A stretch of DNA of 6,988 nt from assembly GCA_936943465.1 (NCBI GenBank), contig CAKZJN010000115.1:1-6988 (forward strand). The letters are read 5' to 3'. Source of the stretch: an uncultured Rhodoferax sp. (lineage in GTDB: Bacteria > Pseudomonadota > Gammaproteobacteria > Burkholderiales > Burkholderiaceae_C). Positions 1 to 5,234 of the stretch are shown here, piece after piece; within the stretch, counting starts at the first letter, position 1; the number at the start of each line of letters is the position of its first letter. A program made the translations under genes and the position numbers. The notes under the pieces were generated by a model that was given only the letters and a program-made list of their open reading frames with translations, had not been told where the DNA came from and did not search any database.

Positions 1-147
1 TTGCGCGGCGCGCACTTCGTCGAGGTGCTTGGCCCAGGTCACCTCAATGGCAGCGGGCTGGGGCTTGGTGTGAGGGACCGCGATGCCGGAGCCCGAAGCG
101 ACTGCCGCGTCGCGCGTGAGGATGCTGTGTTCGATGGGACTGTTCAT
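1..147 (-). CDS. Partial gene, likely OlsB-like GNAT N-acyltransferase (N-terminal 49 codons)
   Basis: An open frame starts with ATG at 147-145 on the minus strand and runs without a stop off the left edge, so only 49 residues are visible. The last residues, WAKHLDEVRAAQ, resemble the segment just before the conserved 'RLRYxVFxEEMGA' block of OlsB/hemolysin-type GNAT acyltransferases, which join an acyl chain from acyl-ACP to ornithine in the first step of ornithine lipid synthesis. The first 34 or so residues (rich in S, A, P and H) look like a variable, non-conserved leader. No good Shine-Dalgarno precedes the ATG, and no better start was found further in. A phased array of PhoB-like half-sites lies directly upstream, which would fit a lipid gene induced by phosphate starvation. 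The catalytic part lies outside the window, so the family call rests on a short match from memory. It could be another GNAT protein. Confidence 0.5.
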   Translation of the reverse strand, partial: MNSPIEHSILTRDAAVASGSGIAVPHTKPQPAAIEVTWAKHLDEVRAAQ

Positions 148-154
148 GCCGGAA

Positions 155-160
155 ATTGTC
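155..160 (-). promoter_or_regulatory. Possible -10 element of the OlsB-like gene
   Basis: GACAAT on the minus strand matches 4 of 6 bases of TATAAT and sits 10 bp after the last PhoB-like half-site, with no separate -35. That is how PhoB-activated promoters are built. Transcription would then begin about at 148-149, almost at the ATG, so the message would be nearly leaderless. A weak match, supported mainly by its position. Confidence 0.25.
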
Positions 161-166
161 CAAAGC

Positions 167-210
167 GCGCATGAATCATTCATGGCAGCCCCATGAAGAT
201 TTGATGACAA
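167..210 (-). promoter_or_regulatory. Putative tandem Pho box (four 11-bp PhoB half-sites)
   Basis: Read on the minus strand from 210 down to 167 there are four consecutive 11-bp units: TTGTCATCAAA, TCTTCATGGGG, CTGCCATGAAT and GATTCATGCGC. Each has CAT at its positions 5-7. The E. coli Pho-box half-site is CTGTCAT followed by four mostly A/T bases, at 11-bp spacing. Units 1 and 3 match 6 of 7 bases; units 2 and 4 match 4 of 7. The last unit ends 10 bp before a possible -10 (GACAAT, 160-155), the usual Pho-box-to-minus-10 distance. The array points toward the OlsB-like gene. The phasing is exact, but the assignment to PhoB is inference. Confidence 0.45.
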
Positions 211-335
211 GCACAGCAAGATAATCCCCTCATGACAATCCACGCAATTGGGCCGCATGCCGAACGGTCAATGCCCAAACCAATGCAACAACTTGCGCCG
301 TACGCTCGGTGCGGCGCGCTTAGGAGGACTTAAGC

Positions 336-803
336 ATGGCCATGGAAATCGAACGCAAGTTCAAACTGAAATCTACCGATGTTCTGGAAGGGTTAACGGG
401 AAGCCACTTTCTTCAAGCCTATTTGGCCAAGGGTGCCGTTTTGTTGCGCGTCAGGGTTGCAGGTGATAGGGCGTGGCTGACGCTCAAGGGGCAACCCATC
501 AACGCCATGAGCCGTCCCGAATGGGAATATGAAATACCGGTAGCCGATGCCATCGCAATGGCTCGGCAACCCGGCGCCTACGCACTGGAAAAGACGCGCT
601 TTTTCATTGCGCAAAACGGGCACACGTTTGAAGTGGACCAGTACCACGGCGCGCTGGATGGGCTTTACTCGGTCGAGGTGGAGATGGTTGCCGAAACGGT
701 TCAGGTCACCCTGCCCGACTGGGTCGGTGAAGAGGTAACTGGGAACAAGGCGTGGGACAACGAAAGCCTGGCTAGAAACGGTTGGCCCCCGGCGTCCACG
801 TAG
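336..803 (+). CDS. CYTH-domain protein, predicted inorganic (tri)polyphosphatase-like
   Basis: This 155-residue protein belongs to the CYTH / triphosphate tunnel metalloenzyme superfamily. The hallmark ExExK motif is at residues 4-8 (EIERK). Charged residues expected to line the tunnel follow in order: R38 and R40 (LLRVRV), K51 (LTLKG), R60, the E62/E64/E66 strand (EWEYEIP), K86/R88 (EKTRF), E99/D101 (FEVDQYHG) and E114/E116 (VEVEM). It ends with the typical NESLARNGWP. At this length it is a stand-alone CYTH domain, like the small bacterial enzymes that hydrolyse tripolyphosphate, and lacks a CHAD domain. The exact substrate cannot be read from sequence. AGGAGG at 322-327 lies 8 bases before ATG 336, which decides that start over the in-frame ATG at 342. 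The gene is divergent from the OlsB-like gene and convergent with the glycerate kinase, 79 bp away, with no obvious terminator between. Confidence 0.9.
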   Translation: MAMEIERKFKLKSTDVLEGLTGSHFLQAYLAKGAVLLRVRVAGDRAWLTLKGQPINAMSRPEWEYEIPVADAIAMARQPGAYALEKTRFFIAQNGHTFEVDQYHGALDGLYSVEVEMVAETVQVTLPDWVGEEVTGNKAWDNESLARNGWPPAST

Positions 804-882
804 CCATAGGCACACGCCACTGCCATGTAGCCAGCAGCTTAGAAGCGCGGAGAACGAATCCCCAACCAAGCCAATCGCAACG

Positions 883-2214
883 TTAAAGAACCAGCAGCGC
901 GCGGAAGTCGTTGACGTTGGTGTGTGTCGGGCCGGTGACAAACAGGGCGTCCAGGGCTTCGAAGAACCCATAGGCATCGTTGCGGTCCATGTAGTCGCTC
1001 AGCTTCATGCCCTTTGCCAGCGACTGCGTTAGCGTGTGGGGCGTGACAAAAGCACCGGCGTTGTCTTCCACTCCGTCAATGCCATCGGTGTCCGCTGCCA
1101 ACGCCCAGACGCCCGGCTGGCCTTGTAGGGCTTGTGCCAGTCCCATGCAGAACTCACCAGCGCGACCGCCGCGCCCCTTGGCCGCACCGGGCAAGCGCGG
1201 ACGAATGGTGACGGTGGTTTCACCGCCACTCAAAATCACACAGGGCTTTTGAAACGGCTGGCCTTTGAGGGCCACGGCGCGTGCCAGCGCGGCATGCACC
1301 TTGCCGACCTCGCGCGACTCGCCTTCAATCTCGTCGCTCAAAATGTACGCGGCCATGCCGGCAGCGCGTGCGGCTTCGGCAGCGGCATCGAGTGACTGTT
1401 GCGGCGTGGCAATCAGGTGCACGCTGCTGCGGGCAAATGCGACGTCGCCGGGCTTTCGGGTTTCCAGCGCACCGCTTTCCAGTTGCGCCTGGGCCTCTGC
1501 CGGGATTTCAATCTGGTAGCGCGCCAGAATCGCCAGCGCATCGGCGCAGGTCGTTTCGTCCGGCACGGTGGGCCCGCTGGCAATCACGCTGGCCTCGTCA
1601 CCTGGCACGTCGCTGATCAGCAGCGTGACCATGCGCGCAGGCGCACAGGCTGCGGCCAGGCGCCCGCCCTTGATGCGCGAGAGGTGCTTGCGCACACAGT
1701 TCATCTCGCCAATGCTGGCGCCGCAATCCAGCAGGGCCTGGTTGACGCGCTGCTTGTCTGCCAAGGTCATGCCCTCGGCCGGCAGCGTCAACAAGGCCGA
1801 ACCGCCCCCCGAAATCAGGCACAACACCAGATCGTCTTCGGTCAGCCCTTGTGGAAACGCGATGATGCGCTCGGCCGCTTGCAGGCCCGCGGCGTCCGGT
1901 ACCGGGTGCGAGGATTCCAGAATCTCGATGCGTTGCTTCAAGCCTTCGGGGCGCGGTGGAGTGTGCCCATAGCGCGTCACCACCAGACCCGACAGCGGCG
2001 CGTCCTGCGGCCACAGTTGCTCCAGCGCATGCGCCATGGCACCAGCCGCCTTGCCGGCACCCACCACCACGGTGCGCCCCTTGGGCGGTGCTGGTAGGAA
2101 TTCGCCCATGCTGTGCAACGGCAACGCACGGCGCACGGCCGCTTGGTAAAGATTCTGCAGAAACTGCAGCGGTTCAGAGATGGGATCTATGGAGGTGAAA
2201 ACAGCGTTATCCAA
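883..2214 (-). CDS. Glycerate 2-kinase, type-2 (GckA/TtuD family, DUF4147 + MOFRL)
   Basis: This 443-residue cytosolic enzyme is predicted to phosphorylate D-glycerate to 2-phosphoglycerate, feeding glyoxylate, tartrate or serine-cycle carbon into glycolysis. Some relatives carry the old name hydroxypyruvate reductase (TtuD). The N-terminal nucleotide-binding-like domain spans about residues 15-255: GAGKAAGAMA (52-61, K55), ISGGGSALL (134-142), MNCVRKHLSRIKGG (171-184), SDVPGD (201-206) and SGPT (213-216). The C-terminal MOFRL domain (about 325-440) has LSGGETTVT (328-336), GRGGRAGEF (347-355; many homologues read GRGGRNQEF), DTDGIDG (375-381) and TGPTHTNVNDF (427-437). Length is normal for the family. 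The only usable start upstream of the conserved N-terminus is TTG at 2214, because an in-frame TAG lies four codons before it; a weak AGGG (2225-2222) precedes it. No other photorespiration or tartrate genes are visible, so its pathway is open. Confidence 0.92.
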   Translation of the reverse strand: MDNAVFTSIDPISEPLQFLQNLYQAAVRRALPLHSMGEFLPAPPKGRTVVVGAGKAAGAMAHALEQLWPQDAPLSGLVVTRYGHTPPRPEGLKQRIEILESSHPVPDAAGLQAAERIIAFPQGLTEDDLVLCLISGGGSALLTLPAEGMTLADKQRVNQALLDCGASIGEMNCVRKHLSRIKGGRLAAACAPARMVTLLISDVPGDEASVIASGPTVPDETTCADALAILARYQIEIPAEAQAQLESGALETRKPGDVAFARSSVHLIATPQQSLDAAAEAARAAGMAAYILSDEIEGESREVGKVHAALARAVALKGQPFQKPCVILSGGETTVTIRPRLPGAAKGRGGRAGEFCMGLAQALQGQPGVWALAADTDGIDGVEDNAGAFVTPHTLTQSLAKGMKLSDYMDRNDAYGFFEALDALFVTGPTHTNVNDFRALLVL

Positions 2215-2435
2215 GGACGTGCCCTAACTGGCTCCAGAGGCCCCGAAACACAGAGCCGCAGCCGCAGGCTCCATGAAAAATTCCAAACGCCAACAATGGG
2301 CCAGGGGTGGGCCATGGAAAACACGGCTGCGTACCTCTTAGATTGGTCCTTTTCGGTTCAACCTACTTTTGGACTATTGGTCACTACCGGGATTTCTTGA
2401 TCATGTGAGCACCGACTCAGCGGTTGACACTTTGA
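2215..2435. other. Gene-poor spacer between glycerate kinase and tRNA-Arg
   Basis: No convincing gene lies here. It holds a direct repeat of TGGGCCA (2297-2303 and 2308-2314, phased at 11 bp) and a weak GAGCC/GGCTC inverted repeat (about 2253-2271) without a T-run. There is also a 28-codon open frame (2314-2400, plus strand) whose start, MENTAAYLLDW, faintly recalls membrane proteins of the PuuD type. The promoter of the glycerate kinase must lie here unless it is read from the tRNA promoter. I could not identify a good -35/-10 pair or a tRNA terminator. Confidence 0.5.
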
Positions 2436-2511
2436 TGGTGCGGCTGGCGGGGATCGAACCCACGACCCTTGGCTTCGGAGGCCAATACTCTATCCACTGA
2501 GCTACAGCCGC
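2436..2511 (-). tRNA. tRNA-Arg (anticodon CCG)
   Basis: The minus strand from 2511 folds as a complete cloverleaf. The acceptor stem pairs GCGGCTG with CAGCCGC, and the D arm begins GCTCAGTGGATAGAG. The anticodon stem TTGGC/GCCAA encloses the loop CTCCGAA, so the anticodon is CCG, reading the arginine codon CGG. The T arm is GTGGG-TTCGATC-CCCGC. The discriminator base is A, and CCA is encoded (2438-2436). The total is 76 nt including CCA, with no introns or odd bases. It is divergent from the cytochrome gene and points toward the glycerate kinase. Confidence 0.97.
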
Positions 2512-2525
2512 ATCTTCGAGCCCGC

Positions 2526-2531
2526 ATTGTA
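2526..2531 (-). promoter_or_regulatory. Possible -10 element of the tRNA-Arg gene
   Basis: TACAAT on the minus strand (5 of 6 to TATAAT) lies 14 bp upstream of the mature tRNA 5' end, leaving room for a short 5' leader removed by RNase P. No good -35 is found at 16-18 bp spacing, so the call rests on the -10 and its position. Confidence 0.35.
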
Positions 2532-2547
2532 GGTGTATTCGAAGGGA

Positions 2548-2568
2548 CGGCCGCTATAATCGGCCGCT
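2548..2568 (+). promoter_or_regulatory. Promoter of the cytochrome gene, -10 TATAAT embedded in repeats
   Basis: A perfect TATAAT at 2555-2560 lies 39 bp before the cytochrome ATG, giving a leader of about 33 nt. It sits between two copies of CGGCCGCT (2548-2555 and 2561-2568), whose CGGCCG cores are self-complementary. No recognisable -35 lies 15-19 bp upstream, which suggests dependence on an activator or simply a weak promoter. The region is shared with the divergent tRNA promoter. Confidence 0.5.
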
Positions 2569-2599
2569 CTTTATACGGCTATCGACACTTGAGGAAAAT

Positions 2600-3127
2600 A
2601 TGAGCTACGCAAATGAACACGGTGCGGCGTCTGGTGATGCAGGCCAAAAGCGCAAGCAGTTGGTGTTGACGGTAGGCCTTGCCTTTGTCATTCCGTTAGT
2701 GATCATTGTTAGCCTGGTTTCTTTTGTGACTTCGGGAAGCCGGTTGTCGACAGACACCAGTGACGCTGAACGCGCTGTTGCGGGCCGTATTCAGAAAGTC
2801 GGTCTTGTGGAATTTCAGGGCGGAAGCCGTGAACCGCGCACAGGCGAACAGGTTTTCAAGGCCCAGTGTTCGGCTTGTCACCAGAGTGGCGCTGCTGGCT
2901 CTCCCAAGTTTGGCGATGCCGGTGCATGGGGCCCTCGAATCAAAACCGGACTTGAGTCTCTCGTGAACTCTGCATTGCGTGGCAAGGGCAACATGGGCGC
3001 CCAGGGCGGCGGTGATTTGTCCGATCTGGAAGTTGCCCGTGGCGTGGTGTACATGGCCAACGCCGGTGGCGCTAAATTTGAAGAGCCAAAGGCTCCTGCT
3101 GCCGACGGAGCCAAGGCGTCAAAGTAA
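2600..3127 (+). CDS. Membrane-anchored c-type cytochrome, monohaem, cytochrome c5-like
   Basis: This 175-residue electron carrier is attached to the inner membrane with its haem domain in the periplasm. Residues 1-20 are polar and charged (cytoplasmic), and 21-43 form one hydrophobic segment acting as an uncleaved anchor. A linker (about 46-80) leads to a class I cytochrome domain. Haem is bound through CSACH (C90, C93, H94), and M132 in GKGNMGAQGGG is the probable sixth ligand, as in cytochrome c5/c-555 types. The tail (160-175) is rich in A, K and P. GAGGA at 2591-2595 precedes ATG 2600 with good spacing. It is a single-gene unit: its own -10 lies upstream and a strong terminator (3146-3173) follows 18 bp after the stop. 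The redox partner is unknown; related Burkholderiales proteins are thought to feed terminal oxidases. Confidence 0.92.
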   Translation: MSYANEHGAASGDAGQKRKQLVLTVGLAFVIPLVIIVSLVSFVTSGSRLSTDTSDAERAVAGRIQKVGLVEFQGGSREPRTGEQVFKAQCSACHQSGAAGSPKFGDAGAWGPRIKTGLESLVNSALRGKGNMGAQGGGDLSDLEVARGVVYMANAGGAKFEEPKAPAADGAKASK

Positions 3128-3145
3128 GCGCTCGGTGCACTTTCC

Positions 3146-3173
3146 AAAAGCCGGTTATCAAGCCGGCTTTTTT
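3146..3173. terminator. Bidirectional intrinsic terminator between convergent genes
   Basis: AAAAGCCGG (3146-3154) pairs perfectly with CCGGCTTTT (3163-3171) around an 8-base loop, giving a 9-bp stem followed by a T-run (3168-3173). It ends the cytochrome transcript strongly. Read on the minus strand it also gives a stem with four Ts, and the minus-strand gene has its stop codon inside the loop. Confidence 0.88.
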
Positions 3174-3709
3174 GTTTGCGCAAGGGTTTGGGGACTGGAT
3201 ACATAGCCGTACTGCGTCTGGAAGCTTTCTCGCGCTGCCTCTTCAACCGACCACGCACCCTTTTCAATGGCGTCTGCCGCATTGGTGACGTCCTGGGTGT
3301 GGACCAATCCAAATCCCAGGTCCGTCTCCAGGTACAACCAGCCGTTTTCATCCACCAGACTCTTGCGCCATTGGGCCCCTTGTCCGCAATGGTTTGCGAT
3401 GGTGTTCTGGGGTGAGATGCGCCAGATCCAGGGTGTGGCCTCCAATTCGACATAGACCCTTTGGGGCCCGTTTTGAAAATACCACTGCCCTAGCTCGTCA
3501 CTTGCGTAGTTGCGTTGAATGAAGTCAATCAGCTTCGCGTGCTGAAGCAGACTGCCCTTGGCTCCGGGTGCTTTGCTGGCAAAGGCTCCCGCATTCTGGG
3601 CCCGGTCGTCGCGCATGTACCAGTTTCCTCGCGCATCAAGCCCTAACCAGCCGTAGCAGTGCGGCACATTGGGCCACTTCAGCATGGCCTGCTTCACGAT
3701 GTCGTCCAC
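3158..3709 (-). CDS. Conserved hypothetical protein, Betaproteobacterial DUF type
   Basis: This 183-residue soluble protein has no signal peptide or membrane segment. I recognise it only as a conserved uncharacterised type seen in Burkholderiales; I recall a label like DUF2946 but cannot verify it. It is rich in aromatic residues: KWPNVPHCYGWLGLDARGNWYMRDDR (about 11-36), then QWYFQNGPQRVYVELEATPW (75-94), and ENGWLYLETDLGFGL (121-135). These three segments look like repeated beta hairpins. The C-terminus from about 143 is probably helical and then disordered (TKKPA). The start is GTG at 3709, chosen because AGGAG (3719-3715) lies 5 bases upstream. The next ATG (M9) would cut off conserved-looking sequence. 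It follows the YheT-like gene by 12 bp, so it is the last gene of that operon. The stop is followed at once by an in-frame TAA. No function is assigned. Confidence 0.82.
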   Translation of the reverse strand: MDDIVKQAMLKWPNVPHCYGWLGLDARGNWYMRDDRAQNAGAFASKAPGAKGSLLQHAKLIDFIQRNYASDELGQWYFQNGPQRVYVELEATPWIWRISPQNTIANHCGQGAQWRKSLVDENGWLYLETDLGFGLVHTQDVTNAADAIEKGAWSVEEAARESFQTQYGYVSSPQTLAQTKKPA

Positions 3710-3714
3710 GTTCT

Positions 3715-3719
3715 CTCCT
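3715..3719 (-). promoter_or_regulatory. Ribosome binding site for the GTG-start DUF gene
   Basis: AGGAG on the minus strand, in the 12-bp gap after the hydrolase TAA stop, lies 5 bases before GTG 3709. It is the strongest Shine-Dalgarno in this three-gene group and fixes the GTG as the start. Confidence 0.7.
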
Positions 3720-3721
3720 AC

Positions 3722-4747
3722 TTATGCATTCAGTTCGCGCATCCACTGTCCAACCCGGTCCGGCAGGCAACGCAAGTGGCCGGGCGGTAGCCCCGATGCA
3801 AAGCCCACGTGGCCACCTTCTTGGGGCTGCCAAAGTGTGACATGGCCGCTGACATCGTGCTGTTCCGGCAGACTCGAAGCGGGTACGAACGGGTCATTGC
3901 GTGCATGGATCAGAAGCGTTGGCACACGAATGGACTGCAGCAGTGGCTTGGCGGATGCGCGCGCCCAGTAGTCGTCGGTGTTCCGAAATCCGTGCAAAGG
4001 TGCAGTGAACACATTGTCAAATTCGTAAATGGTGCGGACCTTCTTGAGTGCATCCGCACTAAACAAGCCCGGATGTTGACGCAGTTTCTGCATCGCCTTG
4101 GGCTTCATGGTGTTCAAAAACATCGGTGTATACACCAGTCGGTTGAAGCCGCGTCCAAGTGCCCAGCCGCCCGCAGCCAAGTCAATCGGGGCACAGATGG
4201 CACTAACGCTTGTTACGCTGCGGCAAGCAGCCTCTCCTGCTTCCTCAGCCCATCGCAACAAGGCGTTGCCCCCTAGGGACACCCCGACTGCGTGTATGGG
4301 GCCTGCGTGTACTCTTCGCAAGTTCTGAAGTATCCAGTCCACCTCGTGGTAGTCCCCGGAATGGTAGGCGCGCGGCGCCCAGTTGATTTCCCCACTGCAG
4401 CCACGAAAGTGGGGAACCGCGTAGTCCCAGCCGCGGCGATGCGCATGGTTGGCAAAGGCCAAGGCGTAATGGCTGTGTGAGTTCCCCTCCAAGCCATGAA
4501 ACAGCACCATCAGCGGTCTTTTGTCCGCATTTGATGCCGTGTCCGGTTCGGTAGCCTTTAACCAGTCCACATCGATGAAATCCTGGTCCGGCGTTTGCCA
4601 GCGTTCGCGTTGATACCGGTGCTGGCCCTTAAGAGCGCGTCTCCCATGCAGTGCCGGCCAGATGGTTTGCAAGTGCCCTCCGGGTAGCCAGAGCGGTGCC
4701 TTGTATGGCAAACCGCGAACGTCTATGGCGGGACGAGCGGCGTTCAA
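3722..4747 (-). CDS. YheT-family alpha/beta hydrolase (predicted carboxylesterase)
   Basis: This 341-residue protein has the order of motifs of the YheT/EMB8 branch of alpha/beta hydrolases. It starts with APLWLPGGHLQTIWPAL (17-33), then LFHGLEGNSHSHYA (82-95), HFRGCSGEIN (113-122) and RAYHSGDYHEVDW (126-138). The nucleophile elbow GVSLGGNALLRW (155-166) gives S157. HARNDPFVP (281-289) gives the acid D285, and GGHVGF (311-316) the catalytic H313. The triad is therefore intact, and an active, probably cytosolic, esterase is expected; substrates of the family are poorly known. The start is TTG at 4747, overlapping the TGA of the upstream gene by 4 bp, with no Shine-Dalgarno of its own, so translation is probably coupled. 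A second TTG at 4711 is possible but has no better ribosome site. It is in an operon with the SnoaL-like gene before it and the DUF gene after it. Confidence 0.9.
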   Translation of the reverse strand: MNAARPAIDVRGLPYKAPLWLPGGHLQTIWPALHGRRALKGQHRYQRERWQTPDQDFIDVDWLKATEPDTASNADKRPLMVLFHGLEGNSHSHYALAFANHAHRRGWDYAVPHFRGCSGEINWAPRAYHSGDYHEVDWILQNLRRVHAGPIHAVGVSLGGNALLRWAEEAGEAACRSVTSVSAICAPIDLAAGGWALGRGFNRLVYTPMFLNTMKPKAMQKLRQHPGLFSADALKKVRTIYEFDNVFTAPLHGFRNTDDYWARASAKPLLQSIRVPTLLIHARNDPFVPASSLPEQHDVSGHVTLWQPQEGGHVGFASGLPPGHLRCLPDRVGQWMRELNA

Positions 4748-5202
4748 TGCAGCACTTTAGGTACGTGGGCCACTTCAGGCGCTTGCCCCGGGATAGGCGG
4801 ACTCGCATGGTGCACGACCATTCGCCAGCCTTGCGGGGTTTTGTAGTAAACGTTGGTTGCCAGCACATGGGCATGCACCGGCCCTTGCTGGGTCCGCACC
4901 TCTGCACGCTCCAATACGTGGTGAACGCTGCTGGCCACCGCATCCACTTGGTGAAGGCTCTCGACGTCAACCGGTATGGTTCCCGCGTTGGCAAACAGCG
5001 CTGCAAAGGATGCGCGTATGTTGCTGGCCCCAATCAGACGGGGCCCACCCGGATGGATACAGACAATGTCGTCCTCATCAGCCCAGCAGGCCATGACCTT
5101 GTCCAGATCTCCGGCTCGCAAGCCTTCGTAGAAACTGGCCTCTACATCCTTAGAGGTAGCCCCCATGGATGCGGCCTCGGGTTTTGATCGTGTTCTAGCC
5201 AT
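4744..5202 (-). CDS. SnoaL-like / NTF2-fold protein (DUF4440 type)
   Basis: This 152-residue protein has the NTF2-like cone fold signature: an N-terminal helix pair (VEASFYEGLRAGDLDKVMACW, about 20-40), then a strand with DDIVCIHPGGPRLIG (44-58), a helix (61-71), and strands ending YYKTPQGWRMVVHHASPP (119-136). Such domains serve as small-molecule binding or isomerase-like scaffolds; no specific reaction can be assigned. The frame stays open further upstream, but that part crosses the atp terminator and is not protein-like, so ATG 5202 was taken. ATG 5166 (residue 13) is an alternative with a better ribosome site (GAGG, 8-base spacer). It is first of a three-gene minus-strand group, and its TGA overlaps the TTG of the hydrolase. 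It lies just after the atp terminator, so it needs its own promoter (a weak TTGGAG/GAAAAT pair at 17-bp spacing, about 5236-5208) or read-through. Confidence 0.82.
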   Translation of the reverse strand: MARTRSKPEAASMGATSKDVEASFYEGLRAGDLDKVMACWADEDDIVCIHPGGPRLIGASNIRASFAALFANAGTIPVDVESLHQVDAVASSVHHVLERAEVRTQQGPVHAHVLATNVYYKTPQGWRMVVHHASPPIPGQAPEVAHVPKVLH

Positions 5203-5234
5203 GGGGCAGATTTTCGCTGAAGAGTTTGCTTGCT

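Noticed and set aside
220..225. GATAAT as a -10 for the CYTH gene
   Set aside because: The nearest -35-like hexamer (TTGATG, 201-206) is only 13 bp upstream, too short a spacing for a normal promoter.
393..977. Long open frame on the minus strand opposite the CYTH gene and the end of the glycerate kinase
   Set aside because: It is a GC-rich shadow of two clear genes, its translation shows no recognisable domain, and it overlaps both on conserved codons.
1399..2097. 232-codon plus-strand frame inside the glycerate kinase
   Set aside because: It lies antisense to a fully conserved enzyme; its composition (rich in R, H, Q and A) is typical of a shadow frame and it has no ribosome site.
2253..2271. 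GAGCC/GGCTC inverted repeat as a terminator
   Set aside because: The stem is only 5 bp and no T-run follows on either strand in the needed direction.
2424..2429. Perfect TTGACA on the plus strand
   Set aside because: A matching -10 would fall at about 2447 inside the tRNA, where the sequence is GC-rich, and nothing is transcribed from it in that direction.
2436..2511. tRNA-Arg as an integration site for a mobile element
   Set aside because: No integrase, no second copy of the tRNA 3' end, and no compositional break is visible within the window.
2878..3453. 191-codon minus-strand frame across the cytochrome end and the DUF gene
   Set aside because: It reads through the intrinsic terminator, overlaps two supported genes and shows no domain.
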